Source of the DNA: SVTX01 sp045612105
GTDB lineage: Bacteria > Bacillota > Clostridia > Oscillospirales > CAG-272
Direction of reading: 5' to 3'
NCBI GenBank assembly: GCA_045612105.1
Contig: JAZKYL010000113.1
Span: forward strand, 62,001 to 126,000
DNA: 64,000 nt
Both the position numbers and the translations under genes were made by a program. The notes below the pieces were generated by a model that saw nothing but the letters and a program-made list of their open reading frames with translations, did no database searches and was not told the origin of the DNA. Of the stretch, positions 43,218 to 51,118 are shown piece by piece. Within the stretch, counting starts at the first letter, position 1. Every line of letters begins with the position of its first letter.

Positions 43218-44879
43218 TTATTTAAACTTAATAACACTCTCGTCCCACTTTGCGGGTGCTTCATAACCCATAAGGTTGACCATAGTAGCCGCTACGTTAG
43301 AGAGACCGAAGTTGCCCTCGTCTGCCTTAACGGTGTAGTGAGCCTTTGCATCGGTGTTGTCGTAAATGATGCAGGGAACCTTATTGAGAGTGTGGCTGGT
43401 CTTAGCCTTCATCTTTCCGTTCTTGTCGACCTTGGGCTGACCCTTCTTGTCCATCTCGAACATCTCGTCAGCATTACCGTGGTCTGCGGTGATAAGAGCA
43501 ACGCCGCCTAATCTGTCAAGAACAGGGAGTATTCTGCCAAGCTGAAGGTCAAGAGCCTCCATTGAGCATCTTGTAGCTGCGAGAGATCCGGTGTGACCGA
43601 CCATGTCGCCGTTGGGGAAGTTTACTCTATAATAATCGTACGCGCCACTCTCAAGAGCCTCGATCAGCTTATCGGTGATCTCTGCGCACTTCATCCAAGG
43701 TCTCTGCTCGAAGGGAACTACGTCGGAGGGAACCTCAACGTAGGTCTCGTTCTCCTCGGAGGACTTGCCCGACTTGTTGCCGTTCCAGAAGTAGGTTACG
43801 TGACCGTATTTCTGAGTTTCGGAGATAGCGTACTGCTTTACACCGGTGTTAGCGAGATACTCGCCCATAGTCTCGGTGATCTCGGGGGGATTTACAAGGA
43901 ACTTGGAGGGAATGTGAAGGTCGCCGTCATACTCAAGCATACCTGCGTATACAACCTTTGGAACACGAACTCGGTCGAACTTGTCGAAAGCACCCTCGGG
44001 AGCGTCGAAAGTCTTGGAGATCTCGATTGAACGGTCGCCGCGGAAGTTGAAGAAAATAACGCTGTCACCGTCCTCAATAGTACCAACGGGATTGCCATTC
44101 TCTGCAATAACAAAAGGAGGAAGATCCTGGTCGATGACCTTGAGCTCTGCTCTGTAAGCTTCAACAGCCTCATGCGCGCTTGCAAACTGTCTGCCTTCGC
44201 CAAGCACGTGAGTCTTCCAGCCAAGCTCAACCATAGACCAGTCTGCTTCATATCGGTCCATGGTGATCTTCATTCTTCCGCCACCGCTTGCTATCTTGAT
44301 AGAGCAGTTAGCGTCGGAGAGAGAAGCAATAAATTCCTCAAAGGGATCGATGTATTCAAGCGCGCTGGTCTCGCCAACGTCACGTCCGTCGATAAGAATG
44401 TGAACGCGGATATTAGCAATGCCCTCAGCCTTAGCCTGTGCGATCATTGCCTTGAGATGGTCAATGTGAGAGTGAACGTTGCCGTCGGAGAAGAGTCCAA
44501 GGAAGTGCAGGGTAGAAGCGTTAGCCTTTACGTTGCCGATAACCTCTTGCCAGGTGTTTGAAGCGAACATCTTGCCGCTTTCGATGCTCTGTGTAACAAG
44601 CTTTGCGCCCTGAGCAAATACCTGACCTGCGCCAAGTGCATTGTGACCTACCTCAGAGTTACCCATATCGTCGTCTGAGGGAAGTCCGACAGCAGTACCG
44701 TGAGCCTTGAGAGCTACCATGGGGTAGTTTGCCATAAGAGCATCGAGATTGGGGGTGTAAGCACCTGCAACCGCGTTGGAGATAGTGTCGGGAGCAAGTC
44801 CAACACCGTCCATAACGATGGTGAGAACAGGACCCTTAACGCCGTCAAATTTTGCCGATTTGTTGAGTGTTAATGCCAT
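43218..44879 (-). CDS. gpmI: 2,3-bisphosphoglycerate-independent phosphoglycerate mutase
   Basis: This 553-residue dimanganese enzyme of the alkaline phosphatase fold interconverts 3- and 2-phosphoglycerate. VMDGVGLAPD near residue 22 holds the first metal Asp, MGNSEVGH places the phosphoserine at Ser75, IRVHILIDGRDVGETSALEY and FFNFRGDRS are substrate segments, and LITADHGNADEM near 455 is the second metal site. It is slightly longer than the usual 510-515 residues. It has GGAGGAAT ahead of ATG and is a lone gene. Confidence 0.95.
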   Translation of the reverse strand: MALTLNKSAKFDGVKGPVLTIVMDGVGLAPDTISNAVAGAYTPNLDALMANYPMVALKAHGTAVGLPSDDDMGNSEVGHNALGAGQVFAQGAKLVTQSIESGKMFASNTWQEVIGNVKANASTLHFLGLFSDGNVHSHIDHLKAMIAQAKAEGIANIRVHILIDGRDVGETSALEYIDPFEEFIASLSDANCSIKIASGGGRMKITMDRYEADWSMVELGWKTHVLGEGRQFASAHEAVEAYRAELKVIDQDLPPFVIAENGNPVGTIEDGDSVIFFNFRGDRSIEISKTFDAPEGAFDKFDRVRVPKVVYAGMLEYDGDLHIPSKFLVNPPEITETMGEYLANTGVKQYAISETQKYGHVTYFWNGNKSGKSSEENETYVEVPSDVVPFEQRPWMKCAEITDKLIEALESGAYDYYRVNFPNGDMVGHTGSLAATRCSMEALDLQLGRILPVLDRLGGVALITADHGNADEMFEMDKKGQPKVDKNGKMKAKTSHTLNKVPCIIYDNTDAKAHYTVKADEGNFGLSNVAATMVNLMGYEAPAKWDESVIKFK

Positions 44880-44926
44880 TTTATTTGTATTCCTCCATAA
44901 ATTGATTCAATTTTGTACCAAATTAT

Positions 44927-44955
44927 AGTATAACCTATTTTGTGAGATTTTTCAA
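44927..44955 (-). promoter_or_regulatory. SigA-type promoter of gpmI
   Basis: TTGAAA-N17-TATACT on the minus strand. Confidence 0.75.
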
Positions 44956-45091
44956 GTGATTTTCGCAAAAATATATGATGAATTTTTATGTTAGTCTTAA
45001 TAATTGATTTGTAAATGTTGACTATACGCAAAAAAACGCAGCATAATCACCCGAAATTCACATTGAATCAATAAATATTTACAAATAATAC

Positions 45092-45120
45092 TTGCCTTTT
45101 TCTTCCAAATGGTGTATTAT
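45092..45120 (+). promoter_or_regulatory. SigA-type promoter of the DUF5685-J protein operon
   Basis: TTGCCT-N17-TATTAT. It covers the first codons of a longer in-frame reading of the DUF5685 gene, which supports the downstream start. Confidence 0.7.
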
Positions 45121-45141
45121 TATATAGTATGTTTATTTGTG

Positions 45142-45170
45142 CCGCCGCGTGGAGGTTCTGCGTGCGGCGG
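45142..45170 (+). promoter_or_regulatory. GC-rich leader hairpin
   Basis: CCGCCGCGTG pairs with CGTGCGGCGG (two wobbles) around a 9-nt loop that itself contains GAGG. It sits between the promoter and the true Shine-Dalgarno (GGAG, 45174-45177). Confidence 0.55.
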
Positions 45171-45183
45171 AATGGAGATTTCT

Positions 45184-46092
45184 ATGTTCGGTTATATTCG
45201 CACCGATACTCCCGAATTAAAGGTGAGAGAAAATGAATATTACCAAGCCGTCTATTGCGGACTTTGTAAGGCGCAGGGTAAATGTACAGGACAGTGCTCA
45301 AGAATGACTTTGAGCTACGATGCCGTTTTTTTGGCACTTCTACGTTTGGCGATCAACGGTGAATGCCCTGAAATTAAGCAAGGCAGATGCATGGCTCACC
45401 CTTTCAAAAAACGTGCTTATATGTCATATTGTGATACGTTGGCATATTGTGCTTACGCATATGCGATTCTTGCATACGGCAAAACAGTTGACGATATTGC
45501 AGATGAACATGGAACAAAAAAGTTGAAAGCCCGACTTTCCAAGCCTTTTACAAAAAGTATGCGGAGGAAAGCTCTCAAAAAATACGCAGACCTTGACAGA
45601 AAAGTCAACGAGGACTTGCGAAGACTCTCAGAGATCGAAAAAGAGCATCTGCAATCAGTTGATATTCCCGCAGATCGCTTCGGAGACCTGCTTGCGGATA
45701 TAGTTTCCTATGGTCTTGAAGGAACAGACGAAAAGATAATGCGGAACATCGGCAGACACATCGGTCGTTGGATATATATAATCGATGCCGCAGATGACCA
45801 CAAGGACGACCTTGAAAAGAACAGGTTTAACCCATTTATCTGTCTATATGAGGGAAAAGAACTTACCGAGGATCAGAAGCGAGACGTCGCTACGTCGTTG
45901 AGACTGGAATTGCTCGCGGCTGAGCCCGCGTTTGATCTCATTGATCTTGATGAAAACCCCAACGTTGGGGGCATAATAAGAAATATAATTTACCGAGGAA
46001 TGCCCGACGTGGCAGACCGGGTTTTGGAGCTTGACGGCAAATCAAAACGTCAAAAAAATACTAAGAAGAGAGGACGACCCGAAAATGGCTGA
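45184..46092 (+). CDS. DUF5685 family protein
   Basis: This 302-residue protein starts MFGYIRTDTPELK, the usual DUF5685 start, and has the conserved YYQAVYCGLCKAQGKCTGQCSRM segment with four Cys, then helical stretches including IVSYGLEGTD and GRHIGRWIYIIDAADDHKDDLEKNRFNPF, whose acidic cluster recalls all-alpha prenyl-synthase-like folds. Function is unknown. An in-frame extension to 45109 would begin inside the promoter. It overlaps the J-protein gene by 8 nt, so the two are coupled. Confidence 0.8.
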   Translation: MFGYIRTDTPELKVRENEYYQAVYCGLCKAQGKCTGQCSRMTLSYDAVFLALLRLAINGECPEIKQGRCMAHPFKKRAYMSYCDTLAYCAYAYAILAYGKTVDDIADEHGTKKLKARLSKPFTKSMRRKALKKYADLDRKVNEDLRRLSEIEKEHLQSVDIPADRFGDLLADIVSYGLEGTDEKIMRNIGRHIGRWIYIIDAADDHKDDLEKNRFNPFICLYEGKELTEDQKRDVATSLRLELLAAEPAFDLIDLDENPNVGGIIRNIIYRGMPDVADRVLELDGKSKRQKNTKKRGRPENG

Positions 46093-46708
46093 ATACAAGG
46101 ATCCTTATAAGGTGCTTGGAGTATCTTCCACAGCAACCGATGACCAGATAAAGGAAGCTTACAGAAAGCTTGCGCGAAAGTATCATCCCGATAAATATAC
46201 AGATAGCGATATGAAGGATCTCGCTGAAGAGAAGATGAAAGAGGTAAACTCTGCCTACGAGGAGATCCAGAAGATGCGTTCGGGAGGAGGATCAAGTAAC
46301 GGATCCTATTCTTCTTCGGGTAGCAGTTCGTCATATAGTAGCTATAATTACGCAAATATCCGCAGAAACATCAATAATGGAAACATTTCTGCCGCTGAAA
46401 ATGAGTTAAATTCTATCGATGCTGGTGACCGCGGTGCCGAATGGAATTATCTTATGGGTTGTGTTATGATCAAGAGAGGCTATTACGTTGACGCTCAGAG
46501 AATGATCAATAACGCGTGCAATATGGATCCCTCAAATGCCGAATACAGAGCCGCAAGAGACCGACTCAATATGCAGGCAAGAGGCTATGGTGGTGGCTAT
46601 AATACAACAAATTCAGGCGGATGCTCGGGATGCGACGTCTGCCAAGGACTGATTTGTGCAGATTGCTGCTGCGAATGTATGGGTGGCGACCTTATAAGAT
46701 GCTGTTAA
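46085..46708 (+). CDS. J-domain protein with Cys-rich tail
   Basis: In this 207-residue protein, residues about 5-65 are a J domain with the essential HPD (RKYHPDKY), which stimulates DnaK ATPase. A Gly/Ser linker (RSGGGSSNGSYSSSGSSS) is followed by a TPR-like helical segment (about 95-165), then a C-terminal Cys cluster with nine Cys in about 30 residues (GGCSGCDVCQGLICADCCC). It is not a full DnaJ: the zinc-finger repeats and substrate domain are absent. It is coupled to the DUF5685 gene by an 8-nt overlap, which suggests that the Cys-containing pair works together, possibly with DnaK. Confidence 0.85.
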   Translation: MAEYKDPYKVLGVSSTATDDQIKEAYRKLARKYHPDKYTDSDMKDLAEEKMKEVNSAYEEIQKMRSGGGSSNGSYSSSGSSSSYSSYNYANIRRNINNGNISAAENELNSIDAGDRGAEWNYLMGCVMIKRGYYVDAQRMINNACNMDPSNAEYRAARDRLNMQARGYGGGYNTTNSGGCSGCDVCQGLICADCCCECMGGDLIRCC

Positions 46709-46713
46709 TGAAA

Positions 46714-46743
46714 TTCGGGGAGACTTTTGTAAGTTTCCCCGAA
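46714..46743 (+). terminator. Intercistronic hairpin, possible weak terminator
   Basis: An 11-bp stem TTCGGGGAGAC/GTTTCCCCGAA with one wobble and an 8-nt loop, 5 nt after the J-protein stop. No T-tract follows. Confidence 0.45.
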
Positions 46744-46774
46744 GTCACGATTTTGGATGAAAGGGGGGAGAGAA

Positions 46775-47341
46775 TTGAGCAAAGGTATATCAAATAAGAC
46801 CAAGAAAATGACGGCCTCAGCGCTTTTGGCGGCGATGGGGGTTGCGTTAATGTTTTTGGGCTCACTTATCGAAACACTTGACCTGTCTATGGCGGCGATG
46901 GCTTCTTTTTTCTGCATTTTCGCAGTTATAGAGTTTGGAAGCTCCTATTCTTGGCTTATATATTCAGTGACAGGCATTCTGACTGTTGTTCTGATGCCGC
47001 ACAGTATGGTCGGTTGGTTCTATCTCCTGTTTTTTGGATATTATCCAATACTTAAAGAGAGATTCGAAAGACTAAAACGTCCCGTGTCTTGGCTTGTAAA
47101 GCTTGTCGTGCTCAATATTGCTCTTGTTGTCAGTATAATTCTCGCTTCCTTCGTATTTTACGGCGGAAATATGTTTGAGACCTTCGTCTTGATGTTCGGC
47201 GCAGAAGAATGGGGAATATATGCCGCTGTCGGCATTTATGTTCTCGTAAACGTAGTTTTCGTCGTCTACGACGTCGCGCTGACTCGACTTATCAGCTTAT
47301 ATCTATTCAGATTTAGGCAGAGATTCAAATTCTTCAAATAA
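46775..47341 (+). CDS. Five-helix membrane protein, possibly ECF S-component-like
   Basis: This protein has about 188 residues. Hydrophobic helices (about 12-35, 40-62, 68-90, 100-130, 140-175) and a basic end give the size and shape of small substrate-binding ECF transporter subunits, but no specific family motif was seen. The start is uncertain: an ATG at 46757 lies within the AAAGGGGGG purine run, which is ideally placed six bases before a TTG at 46775, so the TTG is preferred. It is the third gene after DUF5685 and the J protein. Confidence 0.6.
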   Translation: MSKGISNKTKKMTASALLAAMGVALMFLGSLIETLDLSMAAMASFFCIFAVIEFGSSYSWLIYSVTGILTVVLMPHSMVGWFYLLFFGYYPILKERFERLKRPVSWLVKLVVLNIALVVSIILASFVFYGGNMFETFVLMFGAEEWGIYAAVGIYVLVNVVFVVYDVALTRLISLYLFRFRQRFKFFK

Positions 47342-47344
47342 TAG

Positions 47345-47375
47345 AAAAACCGCTTGCGTGAACAAGCGGTTTTTT
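47345..47375. terminator. Bidirectional terminator
   Basis: A perfect 12-bp stem AAAAACCGCTTG/CAAGCGGTTTTT with a 6-nt loop, between the membrane protein and ribokinase genes. Confidence 0.9.
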
Positions 47376-47377
47376 GA

Positions 47378-48307
47378 TCAAATGTCGTATTTTTCTTTCA
47401 TAAAAGCGTCGATTTCGGCTCTTGTGGGCATCGATTCTGCCGCGCCGAGTCTTGTAACCGAGATAGCCGCCGTGCAGTTAGCGAATTTCAGCGCACGCTC
47501 AACGTCCATTCCTTCGCCGATAGCGGTAGCAAATCCGCCGTTGAATGCGTCTCCCGCGCCGGTAGTCTCTACAGCCTTTACCTTAATACCCGAAACGTGG
47601 ATCTCACGTTGACCGTCGGTGTAATAGGCGCCGTTGACACCAAGCGTTATGATTACGTTCTTTACCCCAAGTGACAAAAGCTTTTTAGCGGCAGCCTTTG
47701 CGTCATCAACACTGTTTATCTCAATTCCCGTGAGATAGCCTGCCTCTGTCTCGTTGGGGGTTATGTAATCAACCATAGAAAGAAGCTCATTGGATAAAGG
47801 ACGATAGGGAGCAGGATTGAGAATAAAGGGCTTGCCGTGCTTCTTTGCAAGTTTTGCTGCCGCATGGATAGGCTCATCACCGGTCTCAAGCTGTGTAAGC
47901 ACTACGTCGCAATCGGCAAAATCCTTTTCAGCCTCAATAACGTCGGCTTCGGAAAGCAAAAGATTTGCACCCCTGACTATAAGTATCCTGTTCTGCGCAT
48001 CGGTCTTGTCTATTTCAATAATGGCAGTTCCGGTGTTCTCGCCGTGACATACTTTAACGTATTTTTTAGGAAAGCCTTTTACGTCATAAAAATTATGCAG
48101 ACAGTTTGAAAGCGCATCATCACCAATTTTTGCGATAAGCAGAGCCTCGCTTCCCGACATATGCGCGGCTACCATCTGGTTTGAACCCTTTCCGCCCGGG
48201 CTTGTTCTTATAAGATCACCAACTGCGGTTTCACCCGCTACAGGAAGGTGTACTGCATACCCCGTAAGATCAACGTTGCAACTTCCCGGTCCAATAATTT
48301 TTGCCAT
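47378..48307 (-). CDS. rbsK: Ribokinase (PfkB family)
   Basis: This 309-residue sugar kinase has GPGSCNVDLTGYAVHLPVAGET and PGGKGSNQMVAAHMSG as the PfkB N-terminal signature, TPNETEAGYLTG in the middle, and the C-terminal TTGAGDAFNGGFA with the catalytic Asp. It phosphorylates ribose, or a related sugar, at O5. A longer reading starts at 48355, but GGAGG before the ATG at 48307 favours that start. It lies 17 nt after the Nudix gene, and ADP-ribose cleavage by the Nudix enzyme would yield ribose-5-phosphate, so the pair fits ribose salvage. Confidence 0.88.
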   Translation of the reverse strand: MAKIIGPGSCNVDLTGYAVHLPVAGETAVGDLIRTSPGGKGSNQMVAAHMSGSEALLIAKIGDDALSNCLHNFYDVKGFPKKYVKVCHGENTGTAIIEIDKTDAQNRILIVRGANLLLSEADVIEAEKDFADCDVVLTQLETGDEPIHAAAKLAKKHGKPFILNPAPYRPLSNELLSMVDYITPNETEAGYLTGIEINSVDDAKAAAKKLLSLGVKNVIITLGVNGAYYTDGQREIHVSGIKVKAVETTGAGDAFNGGFATAIGEGMDVERALKFANCTAAISVTRLGAAESMPTRAEIDAFMKEKYDI

Positions 48308-48324
48308 TAAATTTTCCTCCAATA

Positions 48325-48888
48325 CTATTTCTTTTCCTCTTGAAGCATTTTCCACACGCGCAAAGCCGCAATTTGTGTCTTTGCGTCAGGAAGCTCTCCG
48401 AGACATATCATTTCAAGCATTTTGTCAAGAGGAACCCTCTCGCATTCAAGAAATTCATCGTCGTCAAGATGGCTCTCTCCGAATTTTAATCCTCTCGCAA
48501 AATACATATAGATGACCTCACTGAGTAGTGCGGGAGATGGATACATTTCGCCGAGATATATCAATTCCTCACACTCAGCACCGGTTTCTTCCTTTAACTC
48601 ACGCAGAGCCGCGGAGCGAATATCGTCCTTTTCACCCTTTTCAAGCTTTCCCGCAGGTATCTCAAGAGTGCATTTTCTATGTGCATAGCGATATTGTCTG
48701 ACAAGTATGACCTCTCCTTCGTCTGTCAAAGGAAGTACACAAACTCCACCGTTGTGATTGCAATACTCACGAAAGCCCTCGCTTCCGTCGGGAAGAATGA
48801 TCTCATCACGATAAAGATGAAGCACCTTGCCGTCAAAAATCAATTCACTCGATTTTTCTTTTTCTATAAGCTTATTTTCGTCTATCAT
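48325..48888 (-). CDS. Nudix hydrolase, ADP-ribose pyrophosphatase type
   Basis: This 187-residue protein has an N-terminal strand domain (KVLHLYRDEIILPDG), VRQYRYAHRKCTLEIPAGKLEKGE, and the catalytic RELKEETG helix. The Nudix box loop is two residues longer than the consensus between the first Glu and RE. Typical members split ADP-ribose to AMP and ribose-5-phosphate. GAGG lies five bases before ATG; a GTG two codons upstream overlaps that site and is rejected. Confidence 0.88.
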   Translation of the reverse strand: MIDENKLIEKEKSSELIFDGKVLHLYRDEIILPDGSEGFREYCNHNGGVCVLPLTDEGEVILVRQYRYAHRKCTLEIPAGKLEKGEKDDIRSAALRELKEETGAECEELIYLGEMYPSPALLSEVIYMYFARGLKFGESHLDDDEFLECERVPLDKMLEMICLGELPDAKTQIAALRVWKMLQEEKK

Positions 48889-48916
48889 AAGCACCTCAAA
48901 TTTGATTTATATAATA

Positions 48917-48945
48917 ATTATACACCAATTTTCATTTTTTGTAAA
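48917..48945 (-). promoter_or_regulatory. SigA-type promoter of the Nudix-ribokinase operon
   Basis: TTTACA-N17-TATAAT on the minus strand. Confidence 0.78.
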
Positions 48946-48952
48946 GTATTAC

Positions 48953-48981
48953 TTGAAAATTTTTTGTAAATATGTTAAAAT
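48953..48981 (+). promoter_or_regulatory. SigA-type promoter of tcdA
   Basis: TTGAAA-N17-TAAAAT, divergent from the Nudix promoter with the two -35 boxes 7 bp apart. Confidence 0.7.
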
Positions 48982-49015
48982 GAATAGTAATAATTATAAT
49001 TGGAGTATAAAACTA

Positions 49016-49729
49016 ATGAATGTAAAAGAAGAATTCTCGCGTACCGCTTTCGTGTACGGAGAAGATGCAATAGAAAAGTTAAAAAACGCCAAGGTAGCAG
49101 TATTTGGTGTCGGCGGTGTGGGTGGATATATCTGCGAAGCCCTTTGCAGGGCAGGAGTAGGACACATTGACATATTTGACCGTGATACAGTGTCACTTTC
49201 CAATATCAATAGGCAGATAATTGCTCTTCATTCCACGGTTGGCAGACCCAAAGTTGAAGTAATGAAGGAAAGAATGCTTGATATCAACCCCGAGTGTCGG
49301 ATAAACGCTTACAACGTCTTTTATTTGCCGGAAAATGCCGATGAATACGACCTCTCACAATACGACTATATAGCCGATGCCGTCGATACCGTTGCGGCAA
49401 AGCTTGAGATAGCAACAAGGGCATATCAGTATAAGATTCCTGTTATCTCTGCTATGGGCGCCGGCAACAAAACAGACCCAACACGCTTTGAGGTTGCTGA
49501 TATTAACGATACCACCGTCTGCCCCTTAGCGAGAGTTATGCGTAAAGAATTAAAAGTGCGTGGAATTAAAAAATACAAAGTCGTTTATTCAAAAGAAGAG
49601 CCTCGCAAGAGCGGTGTCATCGATCCCGAAAGCGGCAAGGCAATACCGGGCAGCCTCTCGTTCGTTCCTTCTGCAATGGGACTTATTATGGCAGGGGAGA
49701 TCATTAAAGATTTGGTCGAAAAGGCTTGA
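49016..49729 (+). CDS. tcdA: tRNA threonylcarbamoyladenosine dehydratase TcdA (ThiF/E1 fold)
   Basis: In this 237-residue protein, VAVFGVGGVGGYICEALCRAGVGHIDIFDRDTV at about residues 27-59 is the ATP-binding Rossmann core of E1-like enzymes, SNINRQIIALHSTVGRPKVEV carries the catalytic Arg and Lys, and DAVDTVAAKLEIA and SAMGAGNKTDPTRFEVADI are TcdA/CsdL signatures. It cyclises t6A37 to ct6A. TGGAG lies about ten bases before ATG. An in-frame extension upstream to 48827 runs antisense to the Nudix gene and is rejected. Confidence 0.88.
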   Translation: MNVKEEFSRTAFVYGEDAIEKLKNAKVAVFGVGGVGGYICEALCRAGVGHIDIFDRDTVSLSNINRQIIALHSTVGRPKVEVMKERMLDINPECRINAYNVFYLPENADEYDLSQYDYIADAVDTVAAKLEIATRAYQYKIPVISAMGAGNKTDPTRFEVADINDTTVCPLARVMRKELKVRGIKKYKVVYSKEEPRKSGVIDPESGKAIPGSLSFVPSAMGLIMAGEIIKDLVEKA

Positions 49730-49741
49730 ATTATAAGTGAA

Positions 49742-49786
49742 AACACCTGATTCTACTAATAGTAGAGTCAGGCGTTTTTCTTTCTA
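49742..49786 (+). terminator. tcdA terminator
   Basis: A stem of about 16 positions (ACACCTGATTCTACTA with its near complement, two mispairs), then TTTTTCTTT. Confidence 0.8.
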
Positions 49787-49829
49787 CTTTCAGTATTTGT
49801 TGATTAGGTTAACAAACAAAACGAGTAGA

Positions 49830-49857
49830 TTGACATTGGGTAAAATTGGGGTATAAT
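49830..49857 (+). promoter_or_regulatory. SigA-type promoter of degV
   Basis: TTGACA-N16-TATAAT, 30 nt before the start codon. Confidence 0.85.
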
Positions 49858-49887
49858 CAATTTATAAATACCAATAAGGAGATACTT

Positions 49888-50733
49888 ATGAAATATCTGA
49901 TAGTTGCCGATTCATCGGCGGATCTCGCAAAAAACAATTACGCGAATGTCGTCACCCCCATTTGCTCAGTGCCACTTAAGATAATAACCTCACTAAAAGA
50001 GTACGTTGACGACGAAAAGCTTAATGTTGAGGTGATGGTCAATGAGCTTGAGGACTATAAAGGCCGTTCGTCTTCATCTTGCCCAAATCCCTCGGACTGG
50101 CTTGAGGCTTTCGGCGACGCGGAGTGTATTTTCTGCGTAACAATTACAAGTGGACTTTCGGGTAGCTATAATTCCGCTTGTATGGCAAAAGAGGAGTACG
50201 AAGGACAGCATCCTGACAGAAAGGTCTGCGTTATAGACTCACTTTCCACAGGACCCGAAATGAGTCTCATTGTGGACAAATTAGAAAAGCTTATAGAAAG
50301 CGGCGCAGATTTTGAGGGTATCTGTAAAGAGATAATGCAATATCAAACAAAAACCGGGCTTCTTTTTATGCTTGAATCGATGAAGAATCTTGCTAACAAT
50401 GGGCGTGTAAGCCCACTTGTGGCAAAGCTTGCGGGAATTCTTGGAATCAGAGTGATCGGTAAAGCAAGTGCCGTCGGAACCCTTGAACAGCTTGAAAAAG
50501 TAAGAGGCGAATCGAAGGCACTGCCCGCAATACTTGAGCAAATGAAGTCATTAGGATACGCAGGCGGTAAAGTAAAAATAGCTCATTGTATCAACCCGAG
50601 AGCAGCCCAAACCCTCGCGGAGCTTATAAAGCGTGAATTCAAGAAATCCGACGTTAAAATTTACCCCTGCCGAGGTCTTTGCAGTTTTTATGCTGAGCGC
50701 GGTGGATTGCTTGTTGGATTTGAGAAAAAGTAA
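49888..50733 (+). CDS. DegV-family fatty-acid-binding protein
   Basis: This 281-residue protein starts YLIVADSSADLA, with SSSCPNPSDWLEAF, TITSGLSGSYNSA and IDSLSTGPEMSLIV as the lipid-binding DegV pattern, and NNGRVSPLVAKLAGILGIRVI in the second half. In Firmicutes such proteins (FakB) present a fatty acid to the kinase FakA. No fakA gene is in this window. AAGGAGA lies before ATG; a longer reading from 49846 starts between the promoter elements and is rejected. Confidence 0.9.
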   Translation: MKYLIVADSSADLAKNNYANVVTPICSVPLKIITSLKEYVDDEKLNVEVMVNELEDYKGRSSSSCPNPSDWLEAFGDAECIFCVTITSGLSGSYNSACMAKEEYEGQHPDRKVCVIDSLSTGPEMSLIVDKLEKLIESGADFEGICKEIMQYQTKTGLLFMLESMKNLANNGRVSPLVAKLAGILGIRVIGKASAVGTLEQLEKVRGESKALPAILEQMKSLGYAGGKVKIAHCINPRAAQTLAELIKREFKKSDVKIYPCRGLCSFYAERGGLLVGFEKK

Positions 50734-50868
50734 TACCGCCGTTTCCGCAAAGCAGTAGGGTACCGCCATTTTTATGCATCTCGATCAAAGCTGACACAAC
50801 AGCTTCTATCTGCTCTCGGCAAACGTAAGAGTAGGGTATCTGTTAATTAAAACGTTTATGTGCTTCAT
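50734..50868 (-). pseudogene. Truncated, frameshifted SIS-domain sugar isomerase (GmhA-like) remnant
   Basis: On the minus strand, GGAGG and an ATG at 50868 begin MKHINVLINRYPTLT; after a frame change near 50820 the reading continues CREQIEAVVSALIEM and HKNGGTLLLCGNGGI. This is the N-terminus of a phosphoheptose isomerase-type SIS protein, whose next motif would be SAADxEH. The sequence stops there, exactly at the degV stop codon, so about three quarters of the gene is missing. Confidence 0.7.
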
Positions 50869-50995
50869 TCTCAAACCTCCATCGCGACAGCCAAAGCCGC
50901 AAGATCTCCGATCTGCTCGCCATGCCTTTGCCGAGCATTGATAAACGGCAATTATTTTGTGCAATTATCTCCATATAAAAGTCGATTTTATCCAT
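50847..50995 (-). pseudogene. Fragmentary gene upstream of the SIS remnant
   Basis: An ATG at 50995 preceded by AGGTATTTTCA opens MDKIDFYMEIIAQ. A shifted frame then ends GEQIGDLAALAVAMEV and TGA just before the SIS start, overlapping its Shine-Dalgarno as a normal operon junction would. It looks like the two ends of a gene joined by a deletion. The original product was not recognised. Confidence 0.4.
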
Positions 50996-51052
50996 TGAAA
51001 ATACCTCGAAATCGTTTTATAATTATTTGGAAAATAAATCTATTGTTTACTA

Positions 51053-51081
51053 TTGACATTAATAGTTTAAAATGATAAAAT
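51053..51081 (+). promoter_or_regulatory. SigA-type promoter of dusB
   Basis: TTGACA-N17-TAAAAT, 38 nt before the start codon. Confidence 0.85.
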
Positions 51082-51118
51082 ATACTCAACGTTAAAATAT
51101 TAAAATCGGAGAATTAAA

